A stretch of 64,000 bases of DNA from Planomicrobium okeanokoites (GCF_003428875.1 NZ_QQRS01000002.1:124001-188000); one strand, 5' to 3'. Shown: positions 35,691 to 43,889, numbered from the stretch's first letter. Notes: a model not told the origin generated them from the letters alone. Translations and numbers: made by a program.

Positions 35691-35721
35691 ATCTTCATCC
35701 CCTTCACTTACTGAATTGAAT

Positions 35722-35757
35722 AGCGTTAGACGGTTTACCTATACCCCAAATAACGCT
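35722..35757. promoter_or_regulatory. Inverted repeat upstream of CoA-transferase copy B
   Basis: AGCGTTA-N22-TAACGCT; the arms are 29 bp apart start to start, near three helical turns. It is a possible regulator site, perhaps for the neighbouring LytTR protein. Confidence 0.35.
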
Positions 35758-35960
35758 GTTTAAATAAACTCTTCGGCATCTCCCCTCGATTACCCTTCCC
35801 ATTCACAAATTCGCAACAACTTTTAAGTATTTCCCTATAACTTAGAGTCCCGAAGAAATCAAAAAAGGCTTGAAATCAAGGTTTCTGAAATTATGAGAAA
35901 ATTCCTTTTATACAATAATATTATCTATGAAATTCGTGATAAAAATGTGAGTTTTTCTCA

Positions 35961-35989
35961 TTGACTTTACGTTTTTTCTATCATAATAT
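35961..35989 (+). promoter_or_regulatory. SigA-type promoter of the first MFS gene
   Basis: TTGACT, 17 nt, TAATAT. It is followed at 35998-36024 by an imperfect palindrome (TTGTCAAAACG..CGTTTGTACAA) sited where a repressor would block transcription. The rest of the 364-bp gap holds the ATGAGAAAA/TTTTCTCAT arms around 35893-35960 and no reading frame. Confidence 0.6.
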
Positions 35990-36054
35990 ATGAAAAGTTG
36001 TCAAAACGATTAGCGTTTGTACAATAATTTTAAATTGAAAGAAGGCTTTTTTAA

Positions 36055-37290
36055 TTGTCTACCAGCCAACGTAAAAAAATGTCCATATTGATGATCAATA
36101 TGTTTATTGCTATAGCAAGTTTCGGAATTGTTGTCCCTATTCTCCCTGCCTATCTTGTATCCATCGGCCAAGGCGGCACAGCAGCCGGCCTGATGATCGC
36201 GATTTTCGCAGGAGCACAGCTCCTGTTCTCTCCGCTTGGCGGAAACTGGGCCGATAAATACGGTCCCCGCAAAGTCATAATCCTTGGTCTTGCGCTACTG
36301 ACGATCTCGATGCTCATGTTCTACTCGACCGATTCAATTTGGGTCATCTACGCTTCCCGCGTTGTCGGCGGTATCGGTGACGCCTTCCTTATCCCGGGCG
36401 TCTTCACTTATGTAGCCGGCATCACCACTGCAGCCCAGCGCGCTAAAGGAACCGGCCTTGTGACGGCTTCCATGTCGCTCGGACTTGTTATCGGACCTGG
36501 CTTCGGCGGATTCCTCGCTGACATCAGCTTGAAATTGCCGTTCTTGATCGCCGCCGGAGTGACATTCAGCGCCATGGTTTTCTCGTTGATCATGCTGAAG
36601 GAAATTGCCCCTAATGCAGAAAGCAAAAAGCAGGCGGAGGAATTTTCAAAAGACGAGTCGATGCTGGAACAGATCGGCCGCTCCACCCGCATGCCATATT
36701 TCATTCCGTTGCTCATCATCTTTATCATGAGCTTCGGCCTTGTTGCTTATGAATCTGTTATCGGCATGTACCTGACGACGCAATATGGCTCGACTTCAGC
36801 CGATATTGCCATGATGATTACGGCTACCGGAATTGTCAGCGTAACGGTTCAATTCTTTATTGTCGACCGTCTTGTCCGCCGTTTCGGTGAAGTCAAAACA
36901 ATGATTGCATTCCTGGGTCTTGCAACGGTCGGATTCCTGATTTCACTGACCGCAGGAAGCTATGGCGCTTTCTTCGGCGTCTCCCTTGTGATTTTCCTGG
37001 CGATGGCTATCCTGCGTCCGGTTCTTAACATCCTGGTATCGAAAATGGCGGCTGGCGAAATAGGTTTTGCCATGGGTATGGCAACTGCCTACATGAGCCT
37101 TGGCAATGTCCTTGGCCCGATTTCCGCAGGTATGCTGTATGATATCAATATCAATTATCCGTTCATCCTGGGCCTTGGTCTTTTGGTAGTCACGCTGTCG
37201 ATTGCCATGGCTTGGCGCAAAACGAATAATGCGAAATCTGTGGTTGTTGACTCCGCCAATGAAACCCCTGAAGCTGAACCTTTGACATAA
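36055..37290 (+). CDS. MFS drug-efflux-like transporter, tandem copy 1
   Basis: 411 residues, 12 membrane segments. MFS loop motif GGNWADKYGPRKVII near residue 62, and motif C-like SLGLVIGPGFGGFLAD near residue 145, typical of drug/proton antiporters of the NorA type. The start is TTG: it aligns exactly with the ATG of the neighbouring paralogue (MSTSQRKK versus MSADQRKK). The substrate is unknown. A clear promoter and palindrome upstream suggest repressor control. The stop codon lies in the loop of its terminator. Confidence 0.9.
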   Translation: MSTSQRKKMSILMINMFIAIASFGIVVPILPAYLVSIGQGGTAAGLMIAIFAGAQLLFSPLGGNWADKYGPRKVIILGLALLTISMLMFYSTDSIWVIYASRVVGGIGDAFLIPGVFTYVAGITTAAQRAKGTGLVTASMSLGLVIGPGFGGFLADISLKLPFLIAAGVTFSAMVFSLIMLKEIAPNAESKKQAEEFSKDESMLEQIGRSTRMPYFIPLLIIFIMSFGLVAYESVIGMYLTTQYGSTSADIAMMITATGIVSVTVQFFIVDRLVRRFGEVKTMIAFLGLATVGFLISLTAGSYGAFFGVSLVIFLAMAILRPVLNILVSKMAAGEIGFAMGMATAYMSLGNVLGPISAGMLYDININYPFILGLGLLVVTLSIAMAWRKTNNAKSVVVDSANETPEAEPLT

Positions 37291-37306
37291 AGGTTCAGTT
37301 TTTTAT
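37274..37306 (+). terminator. Terminator overlapping the stop codon of MFS copy 1
   Basis: Stem CTGAACCTTT/AAAGGTTCAG followed by TTTTTTATTT; the last coding bases form the left arm and the stop codon is in the loop. Confidence 0.85.
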
Positions 37307-37326
37307 TTGAACGAGGTCCAAGTAAT

Positions 37327-37355
37327 TGACAACACCTTGGAGCCGGCATAATATG
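37327..37355 (+). promoter_or_regulatory. SigA-type promoter of the second MFS gene
   Basis: Consensus TTGACA, 17 nt, TAATAT, with a leader of about 120 nt. Confidence 0.6.
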
Positions 37356-37479
37356 TAAAATTGAGTGTAAAAAGTTTATAGGCAATGAATGGTAATCGGG
37401 AACTTTCTCCCTTCCCTTTCATACATATAGAAGAAACTCCACCAGGCAACTCCACCCATAATAAGAAAAGAGGAACACC

Positions 37480-38676
37480 ATGTCAGCAGATCAACGCAAA
37501 AAGATCATCATCCTGATGATCAATATGTTTATTGCCATCGCCAGTTTCGGGATCATCATCCCCATCCTTCCTTCATACCTTGAATCCATCAACCAGGGCG
37601 GCATGGCCGCAGGGCTGATGATCGCCATTTTCGCGGCAGCCCAATTCCTGTTCTCACCAATTGCCGGCAAATGGGCGGATCAGTACGGCCGCCGGAAAAT
37701 GATCATCTACGGACTTATCGGCCTAACCCTGTCAATGTTCGTCTTCTACGCTTCCGACTTTATCTGGGTACTTTACTTTTCCCGTGTCATCGGGGGAATC
37801 GGTGCAGCTATGCTGGTGCCTGCCATTTTCGCCTACATCGCTGACATCACGACATTTGATCAGCGGGCAAAAGGCACAAGTCTTGTATCAGCGGCGATGT
37901 CGCTTGGAATTGTCGTCGGTCCCGGAATCGGCGGATTCCTAGCCGATTACAGCATCAAACTGCCATTTTTAGTGTCTGCTCTGGTATCACTCGGCGCTGT
38001 CGTCTTTTCACTGGTCCTGTTAAAAGACAGCGACGCGGCAAACGCAGATGCAAATCTTGCGATCGACATGACCCAAACGGAATCGATGCTGTCTAAAATT
38101 GCGTCTTCCACCAAAAAGCAGTATTTCATCCCATTGGTCATCACGCTGGTAATGAGTTTCGGTCTGCTTGCTTATGAATCCGTGGTCGGACTCTACCTGG
38201 ACAATCAATTCAATTCAACCGCCAAAGACATCGCGTTCATGATAACAGCGACAGGCGTCGTCAGTGTCATCGTCCAATTGTTCATCGTCGACCGGATCGT
38301 CCGCCGCTTTGGCGAAGTCGCGATCCTTGTGACGTTCCTGGGTGTCGCCGCCTTCGGTTTCCTGCTGTCGTTGTTTGCGGGCAGCTACGCTATGTTTTTC
38401 GGTGTTTCACTTGTCATCTTCCTGGCAACTTCGATCCTGCGTCCCGTATTGAATACGCTGATCTCCAAAATGGCGGACGGCGAAGTCGGGTTCGCGATGG
38501 GCATGAACAACGCCTATATGAGTATCGGCAATGTCGCCGGGCCTCTGCTTGCAGGCTTGCTTTATGACGTCAACATCATCTTCCCGTTCATCCTGGGTCT
38601 GATTATGCTGATGATCACGATCTCCATTACGCTGGTTTGGCAGCGTTCACGCGCCGTCAAAGCGGCAGCAGCTTAA
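37480..38676 (+). CDS. MFS drug-efflux-like transporter, tandem copy 2
   Basis: 398 residues, 12 membrane segments, closely similar to the preceding gene throughout (ILMINMFIAIASFGI start, AGKWADQYGRRKMII loop, SLGIVVGPGIGGFLAD motif C, TSILRPVLNTLISKMA). The tandem pair arose by duplication and each copy has its own promoter, so they may be induced by different compounds. Start ATG follows AGAGGA. Confidence 0.9.
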   Translation: MSADQRKKIIILMINMFIAIASFGIIIPILPSYLESINQGGMAAGLMIAIFAAAQFLFSPIAGKWADQYGRRKMIIYGLIGLTLSMFVFYASDFIWVLYFSRVIGGIGAAMLVPAIFAYIADITTFDQRAKGTSLVSAAMSLGIVVGPGIGGFLADYSIKLPFLVSALVSLGAVVFSLVLLKDSDAANADANLAIDMTQTESMLSKIASSTKKQYFIPLVITLVMSFGLLAYESVVGLYLDNQFNSTAKDIAFMITATGVVSVIVQLFIVDRIVRRFGEVAILVTFLGVAAFGFLLSLFAGSYAMFFGVSLVIFLATSILRPVLNTLISKMADGEVGFAMGMNNAYMSIGNVAGPLLAGLLYDVNIIFPFILGLIMLMITISITLVWQRSRAVKAAAA

Positions 38677-38682
38677 TATGGC

Positions 38683-38719
38683 GCAGAGGGGAAAGGGCTT
38701 TGGCTCTTTCTCTTTTTTA
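38683..38719 (+). terminator. Terminator of MFS copy 2
   Basis: Imperfect stem AGAGGGGAAAG/CTCTTTCTCT followed by TTTTTTAC. Confidence 0.6.
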
Positions 38720-38746
38720 CTGGTTAAAACCCTTGACCCCTAAAGC

Positions 38747-38785
38747 TTTACGCATTGTATAAGTACTTGTATAATAAATATACAA
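38747..38785 (+). promoter_or_regulatory. Promoter of the CarH-like gene overlapped by operator repeats
   Basis: TTTACG, 17 nt, TATAAT (38770-38775). The motif TTGTATAA occurs at 38755 and 38767, and its reverse, TATACAA, at 38779, all 12 bp apart. The last two form a perfect 7-bp inverted repeat on the -10 box. This fits autorepression by the encoded MerR protein. Confidence 0.6.
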
Positions 38786-38812
38786 CTAACTTATAGAAAT
38801 GTGGGTCCTGCC

Positions 38813-39715
38813 ATGTACAATATAAAAGCTGCTGCAAAGATCCTTGATATGCCCAAAGTGACGATCCGCTCTTGGGAAACACGGTATAATGCGATTACTC
38901 CAGCTCGCACAGAATCCGGCCACCGCCTGTATTCTGATCAGAATCTGGAGGATTTGAAGTGGCTTAAAATCCAGGTTCAGGAAAACGGCGTCAAAATCAG
39001 CGAAGCTGTCAAACAACTCCATGCTTCCCGCAAAAAATTCGTGAAGACAGCTGCTGAGCTGCCTCAATCTCCAGAAGGCTCCATCGAGTACGAGAAGCAG
39101 ATTGAAGAACTTTATAATGCCGGAGCTGAAATGGACAGTGAGCGTTTCCAGTACTTGCTGGATTTGAACTTTTCCATGTTCCATTACCGCACTGTATTCT
39201 TTTCCATATTGGCGCCTTTGATGGTGCGGATCGGTGAAGAATGGGAGAATGGCACCATCACCGTAGCGCATGAACATATGCTGAGCCATATGGTGCTGCA
39301 GCGCTTCACTCAGTTTTTCCGTATTTTCCCGACATCAGAAACGCTGCCGAAAACTTTGGCTTTCTGTCCGAGCGGCGAACATCACCAGCTTGGCTTGCTT
39401 CTATTTACGCTATTCCTCCGGGAACGCGGATACCCGGTCGCGTATATAGGACCCGATACGCCGCTCGAAGGCCTGCCCGAACTTGTCGGCAAACAGGATT
39501 TCAGATTGGCCTGCATGTCCATTGGACACGAACGGCTTCTTCCAATTGCCCATGAATATATAGACGCGTTGGCTGCTGTTAAACCCGAACTGCATTTCGT
39601 CATCGGCGGACGCGGCCTTGGCCACCTTGAAAACACCTCCAACCAATACTATATCGGTACTACGTATGAGGATTGGGAGCGCTGGCTCGAAGATACCCAA
39701 AAGTCCAGAAATTAA
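38813..39715 (+). CDS. MerR-type regulator with B12-binding domain (CarH/LitR-like)
   Basis: 300 residues. N-terminal MerR helix-turn-helix (MYNIKAAAKILDMPKVTIRS, then WETRYNAITPARTESGHRLYS), a helical linker, and a C-terminal cobalamin-binding domain with EHHQLG (ExHxxG, lower-ligand His). The four-helix part has W followed nine residues later by EH (GEEWENGTITVAHEHM), the signature by which CarH binds adenosylcobalamin and senses light. Known CarH/LitR proteins repress in the dark and release DNA when light breaks the cobalt-carbon bond. ATG at 38813 is preferred over GTG at 38801 by family alignment, although the ribosome-binding site is weak. No carotenoid genes are nearby. Confidence 0.9.
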   Translation: MYNIKAAAKILDMPKVTIRSWETRYNAITPARTESGHRLYSDQNLEDLKWLKIQVQENGVKISEAVKQLHASRKKFVKTAAELPQSPEGSIEYEKQIEELYNAGAEMDSERFQYLLDLNFSMFHYRTVFFSILAPLMVRIGEEWENGTITVAHEHMLSHMVLQRFTQFFRIFPTSETLPKTLAFCPSGEHHQLGLLLFTLFLRERGYPVAYIGPDTPLEGLPELVGKQDFRLACMSIGHERLLPIAHEYIDALAAVKPELHFVIGGRGLGHLENTSNQYYIGTTYEDWERWLEDTQKSRN

Positions 39716-39720
39716 AATGA

Positions 39721-39752
39721 CCTTGTCAGGTATTATGCCTGACAAGGTTTTT
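39721..39752 (+). terminator. Terminator of the CarH-like gene
   Basis: Stem CCTTGTCAGG/CCTGACAAGG followed by TTTTTTG. Confidence 0.9.
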
Positions 39753-39829
39753 TGTGTTGGTTGATATTTTTCTTTTAACTTATGGTAAAATTTAGTTATC
39801 AGAATTTTCTGTTCCAGAAGGGGGCTCTT

Positions 39830-40411
39830 ATGAAAAAATATTTGAATATGAATACTTTGTATCTAGCTGCCGCCATTATTGCAGTCAGTGCTTTTATGCT
39901 GCCGCGTGTCATTGAAGCGGTCAATCTGCACCTGAATGGCATCTCCTATATCGCTGATCAAACGGAAGACTATTATAAAATTACAGAACCCGTTGAAGGG
40001 GAATATACGGTTGAACTCGATCTGAATAATTTGGAAAATAATGAAGGCAAGATCCTCTATGATGACGGAGACAGCCAAATTTCCGTAATGAAAGTAGTCG
40101 AACAGGAAGAAATGGGGTATGAAGTGGTTTTCCGCTCACACGCAAATGAACTTCCTGATGGAGCCGTCCTGGTTTCAGGCATTGCCCATGACTATACTCA
40201 GGATGGTACAACGCATTCCATCGAAGCGGAAGCAACCGCCGGTAAGGACGCTCATCAACTGTCCCCATCCACCGCGACCGGATTAAGCTATAAGGACGGG
40301 GACCATTTCGGATTTTACCTGGATGCTCCTGCGGAAGATGTTGACAAAGTCGCGGTGACTGTGACGAATCTGCAATTGAATTTATGGATGGAAAAAGCGA
40401 TTTTCGAGTGA
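39830..40411 (+). CDS. Membrane-anchored or secreted protein of unknown function
   Basis: 193 residues, not recognised. One hydrophobic segment at residues 8-30 (TLYLAAAIIAVSAFMLPRVI) is a signal anchor or uncleaved signal peptide; the rest is acidic and rich in beta strands (EGEYTVELDLNNLENNEG, AVTVTNLQLNLWME). The start follows AGGGGG at 5 nt; upstream in-frame codons lack a site. It sits directly behind the CarH-like gene's terminator, so it has its own promoter or depends on read-through. Confidence 0.78.
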   Translation: MKKYLNMNTLYLAAAIIAVSAFMLPRVIEAVNLHLNGISYIADQTEDYYKITEPVEGEYTVELDLNNLENNEGKILYDDGDSQISVMKVVEQEEMGYEVVFRSHANELPDGAVLVSGIAHDYTQDGTTHSIEAEATAGKDAHQLSPSTATGLSYKDGDHFGFYLDAPAEDVDKVAVTVTNLQLNLWMEKAIFE

Positions 40412-40440
40412 GCTGCAGCGCCGCAGATTCAGCTCATAAA

Positions 40441-40470
40441 AAAAAGACCCGCTCCTTAGAGCAAGTCAAG
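40441..40470 (-). terminator. Terminator overlapping the end of the 61-residue gene
   Basis: Stem GACTTGCTC/GAGCGGGTC with the TAA stop in the loop, then TTTTTTT on the minus strand. Confidence 0.8.
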
Positions 40471-40641
40471 GTCCTGATAGGCGGACTGGTAAGGCCCATT
40501 GTCTGTCACTTCTGAATGGTAAAGTGCTTTCAAAGCGAAATTCTTTTCCAGGTCCATATCCTTCATGAGTGTTTTCAGGCGTTTTTTCAATTCCGGATTT
40601 TCACTCACAAGAGTTTCCATCTTCGATTTCGTGTATTTCAT
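40456..40641 (-). CDS. Small protein of unknown function
   Basis: 61 residues, not recognised. Basic N-terminal half (MKYTKSKMETLV, KKRLKTLMKDMD) and an acidic C-terminus (AYQDLDLL); probably helical and soluble. A strong ribosome-binding site (AAGGAG, 9 nt) and a terminator whose loop carries the stop codon make it a convincing single-gene unit. Confidence 0.75.
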   Translation of the reverse strand: MKYTKSKMETLVSENPELKKRLKTLMKDMDLEKNFALKALYHSEVTDNGPYQSAYQDLDLL

Positions 40642-40701
40642 AACGGGTCACTCCTTTCGGTTGCTATTGGTTTTATTGTAACATCTCTAACTCCATTTAA
40701 T

Positions 40702-40740
40702 GAAAAAACGCACTTGCATCGGGCAAGTGCGTTTGTTTTT
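40702..40740. terminator. Terminator, probably of the purine permease gene
   Basis: 12-bp stem AAACGCACTTGC/GCAAGTGCGTTT with T tracts on both strands. It lies about 180 bp past the permease stop codon, with the structured repeat between. Confidence 0.8.
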
Positions 40741-40800
40741 ATTGGACAAGAAAGTAGATAACTTTTCTAGTATGAAAATCCTTAAAAAATGTGTTTCCTT

Positions 40801-40916
40801 GTCCAGACTCCGGCGACCCAGCTCTTCGAGTCATAAGCCAGCTCAGCTCCGCAGCCAAAGCCGCTACGCTGATCCGTCTTATGCTTTTCAGAGCTGAACG
40901 GGTGACGTCGCTTTTC
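40801..40916 (-). repeat. Structured stem-loop repeat, copy 3
   Basis: On the minus strand it begins GAAAAGCG five bases after the permease stop codon and ends GCCGGAGTCTGGACAA, as copies 1 and 2 do. The stem differs again (CCGTTCAGCTCT with AAGAGCTGGG), while the inner GCATAAGAC and GGCTTATGACTCGA are kept. Confidence 0.75.
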
Positions 40917-40921
40917 TTTAA

Positions 40922-42220
40922 TCAGCCGATGAACTGGAAAATATAATTCGCGAGGAATAATGCGGCGATAATATACAGCGCCGGTGTGACTTCGCGCCAT
41001 TTGCCGAGACCGACCTTCAATAACGGATACATGATAAAGCCGATGGCGATGCCGTCAGCGATACTGTACGTAAACGGAATAAGGACGATGATCAGAAACG
41101 CCGGGATGCTCTCGCTCATATCTTTCATGTCGAGATCCTTAATGTTCTGCAGCATCAACGCGCCAATGATGATCAGGATCGGTGCAATCGCACTGTCCGG
41201 GATCAATTTGATGACAGGAATGAAAAACGCGGCGCCAAGGAACAGCAAGCCGGTTGTAATAGCCGTCAAACCTGTGCGTCCGCCTGCCGCCATGCCTGCT
41301 AAAGTTTCTACGCTGGCAACTGTCGGACTGGTTCCGAAAACACCGGAAGCCATCGAGCCGATCGATGTTGCCTGGAATGCACGCTTGTATTTCTCCGGAC
41401 GTTCGATGAAATTGACCTGTCCGTGGACAAGTCCGATGTTCTCAAACACCAGGACCATTGTCAGCGAGAAAACCGCTACCCAAAATCCCATGGTCAGGAA
41501 GCTGGTGAAACTTAACGCGCCGAATCCGGCAAACGCTTCTGATGCGCTCATCGCCGGTTCATTCAACTGACTGAGATCGATCATGCCGAATAAAAAGGCG
41601 ATCACTGTCCCGGCCACAATCGTGATGAGGAAATTCCCCGGCACATTGCGGATGAACAAAACGATGGCGATTACGAACGTCAAAGCGGTCGACAGCACCA
41701 GCGGATCGGAAACCGATCCAAGCGCCAAAATTGAACCTTCGCCATTGATGACGATTCCGCCTTTTTCAAGGCCCAGCAGCATCAGGAATAAACCCAGACC
41801 TACTGTAATCGCCTCTTTTAGCGAATGCGGCACCGCAGCACTAAGCACTTTGGCAAAACGCGTAAACGCCACAGCGACAAAAATCGCGCCGGAAACGAAC
41901 ACGACCGCTAATGCTTCCTGCCAGGTAAGGCCCATCGCCTGCACCAGTGTATACGAAAACAGTGCGTTGATGCCCATGCCCGGAATCAGCAGGATCGGAA
42001 CATTGCCCCAGAATCCCATGACGAGCGCACCAAAAACAGATGCCCCGATCGTCGCAATGATTGCCGCTTCAATCGGCATGCCGGATTCCGACAGGATCAG
42101 CGAATTGACCGCAATGATATACACTACTGTGAAAAAGCCGATCAGCCCAGCCAATAGCTCGCGCCTAACCGATGTACCATTTTCTTTAAGACCGAAAAAA
42201 CGATCCATCCAATTATACAT
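40922..42220 (-). CDS. NCS2/AzgA family purine permease
   Basis: 432 residues, about 12-14 membrane segments. It belongs with the PbuG/PbuO hypoxanthine-guanine permeases: N-terminal MDRFFGLKENGTSVRRELLA, GMGINALFSY, a GTSPTVASVETLAGMAAGGR motif in the second half, and IADGIAIGFIMYP. It imports purine bases with protons. No PurR box or purine riboswitch was seen upstream. Start ATG follows AGAAGG. A structured repeat lies directly behind its stop codon. Confidence 0.92.
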   Translation of the reverse strand: MYNWMDRFFGLKENGTSVRRELLAGLIGFFTVVYIIAVNSLILSESGMPIEAAIIATIGASVFGALVMGFWGNVPILLIPGMGINALFSYTLVQAMGLTWQEALAVVFVSGAIFVAVAFTRFAKVLSAAVPHSLKEAITVGLGLFLMLLGLEKGGIVINGEGSILALGSVSDPLVLSTALTFVIAIVLFIRNVPGNFLITIVAGTVIAFLFGMIDLSQLNEPAMSASEAFAGFGALSFTSFLTMGFWVAVFSLTMVLVFENIGLVHGQVNFIERPEKYKRAFQATSIGSMASGVFGTSPTVASVETLAGMAAGGRTGLTAITTGLLFLGAAFFIPVIKLIPDSAIAPILIIIGALMLQNIKDLDMKDMSESIPAFLIIVLIPFTYSIADGIAIGFIMYPLLKVGLGKWREVTPALYIIAALFLANYIFQFIG

Positions 42221-42380
42221 ATCGATAACCTTCTATTAAATTAGCCCTCTCCCTACCCGCTCTGCCTGAATAAATTCAGGTAAGCCAAGATAGAAGTGTA
42301 ATCCAAAAACACCGCTGCGTCAAGGGTTTGGGGTTGGTCTTGAGAAGGTAAGAGCAAAAGTCGATTTCGAGTTTTATCGT

Positions 42381-42399
42381 GCTTCGCGCAGTGAAATGC
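42381..42399 (+). repeat. REP-like palindrome P1, imperfect
   Basis: GCTTCGCGCAGTGAAATGC, 47 bp before and similar to the perfect palindrome P2. Confidence 0.55.
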
Positions 42400-42426
42400 A
42401 GGGCATTCTGTGGTTTTGGGTCTAAT

Positions 42427-42472
42427 CGCATTTCGCGCAGTGAAATGCCATCCGAGCAACGGTTTCGGTTTG
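42427..42472 (+). repeat. Palindrome P2 within a 45-bp direct repeat upstream of NERD copy 2
   Basis: GCATTTC-GCGCAGT-GAAATGC followed by CATCC, three variable bases and CAACGGTTT. The same string returns at 43843. The rest of the 335-bp gap before the NERD gene shows no gene. Confidence 0.7.
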
Positions 42473-42555
42473 CTTTCAACTATATTTTTAAAGGGGCGAT
42501 TCATTCTCGCAGACAAATGCTATACTTCAAGTAATATTTGGAAAAGAGGTGTTAT

Positions 42556-43518
42556 ATGGAAAAAGAATGCTTGGATTTGCTGTGCACGGAAGATGCGATC
42601 GGATTTTTGATTGGCCGCTTGCCGAATGCACACCCACAGCGACATTATCTTGCAGGCGAGCAGCGGCAAATTGCAGCAGGTGTCCGAGGAGAAGATCGGA
42701 TGAGGAAACACTTTGTTGAATTTCATTCGCATGAAGAATTCCATGTACTCTGGGACGTCAGTCTTGAGATGGACGACTGGAAAATACAGATGGATGGCTT
42801 GCTGTTGACCGAACGCTGCGCCATCATCATGGATTCAAAGAACATCAGCGGCAAAATCCATTTTGATGAGCAGACCGGTGAATTCTACCGTTTCGACGAC
42901 GAAAACGTCAAAAATGTAATGAAGGATCCCCGTATCCAGTTAAACAAGAATATCCGATTCCTATCGGCATGGTTCCAGCTGAAGAAAATCAAACTGCCTG
43001 TCAGCGGACTTATCATTTTCACCCCGAAGAGCTGTGAATTCATTGTCAGGCCAAAAAGCAAACACATCTGTAAAGTCTACCAGATGCCTGAATATCTATT
43101 GCAAATCCTAAAGGCTTTCCCCCTTGAAGCCGAACCGCCGAAACTGCCGAAAATCAAAAAGCAGCTTATCAGCGCGAATTCCCCTTATCTGAGAACCCCT
43201 TTATGCAGCAAATATTATATTGGAGCGAATGAAATCCGCCGCGGCATTCAATGTACAGAATGTCAGAAGTACGGCATGAAACGAATAAAGAAAAGCTGGC
43301 AATGCCCTGATTGTGGGCACCGGGATCGTCAGGCGCATAAATTTGCGTTGCGAGAATATTTTTCACTGATCGACACCCATATTACGAATCAGGCGTTTCG
43401 TGAGTGGTGTGGTGTGGAATCGAGTTCCGTCGCTAAAAGACTCTTGGCTCAATTTGACTTAGAGACTTCTGGAGAAAGCAAAGCTTGGAAATATAGTTTA
43501 AAAAAGAAGGAAAAGTGA
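42556..43518 (+). CDS. NERD-domain protein with C-terminal zinc ribbon (copy 2)
   Basis: 320 residues. Same plan as the protein at 22795, though diverged: a NERD domain at about 40-160 with IQMDGLLLTERCAIIMDSKN (Asp, then DxK in place of ExK) and a C-terminal zinc ribbon CTECQKYG/CPDCGHRD followed by a basic tail. The start is ATG, 4 nt after GAGGTG; a codon six positions upstream has no site. Palindromes and a 45-bp direct repeat lie on both sides, and a 20-bp array starts 33 nt after the stop codon. A role with DNA or in defence is only suggested by the nuclease-like fold. Confidence 0.82.
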   Translation: MEKECLDLLCTEDAIGFLIGRLPNAHPQRHYLAGEQRQIAAGVRGEDRMRKHFVEFHSHEEFHVLWDVSLEMDDWKIQMDGLLLTERCAIIMDSKNISGKIHFDEQTGEFYRFDDENVKNVMKDPRIQLNKNIRFLSAWFQLKKIKLPVSGLIIFTPKSCEFIVRPKSKHICKVYQMPEYLLQILKAFPLEAEPPKLPKIKKQLISANSPYLRTPLCSKYYIGANEIRRGIQCTECQKYGMKRIKKSWQCPDCGHRDRQAHKFALREYFSLIDTHITNQAFREWCGVESSSVAKRLLAQFDLETSGESKAWKYSLKKKEK

Positions 43519-43550
43519 CAAGCTTTTCCTTTTTTTATGGAAATTTAAGC

Positions 43551-43664
43551 GGAACGCCCGCAAACTTTTTTAATCGCCCGCATTTTTTTCTAATCGCCCG
43601 CATTTCCTATTAATCGCCTGCAAAAATTTTTAATCGCCCACAAAGTAAATTAATCGCCCGTATC
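43551..43664 (+). repeat. Six-unit direct repeat with exact 20-bp period
   Basis: CGCCCG (or CGCCTG, CGCCCA) recurs at 43555, 43575, 43595, 43615, 43635 and 43655, each from the second unit on preceded by TAAT and followed by (C)A- or T-rich variable bases. The remainder of the gap to 44038 is C-rich and G-poor on this strand and carries three palindromes. Confidence 0.9.
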
Positions 43665-43720
43665 CTAATTCCACCAACCCAATTCCACCTCTCACCACCA
43701 CCCAATAACCCCAAAAAGAA

Positions 43721-43741
43721 GCTTTTCGCCGAGCGAAAAGC
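43721..43741 (+). repeat. REP-like palindrome P3
   Basis: GCTTTTCGC-CGA-GCGAAAAGC, perfect 9-bp arms. Compared with P4, one base pair is exchanged (T-A for A-T). Confidence 0.7.
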
Positions 43742-43842
43742 CTCGCATTTCCCCTTACAGCTTCTTCTCATACAAAAAACATCGCATTCCAACCCAATTC
43801 CCCCTAAAAAACCCAATTCTCCATCACCATCCCGCCCTTCCT

Positions 43843-43889
43843 CGCATTTCGCCCAGCGAAATGCCATCCATTCAACGGTTTTCGATTTA
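43843..43889 (+). repeat. Palindrome P4 within the downstream direct repeat
   Basis: GCATTTCGC-CCA-GCGAAATGC, then CATCC, three variable bases and CAACGGTTTT, matching 42427-42472 on the other side of the NERD gene. Confidence 0.7.
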
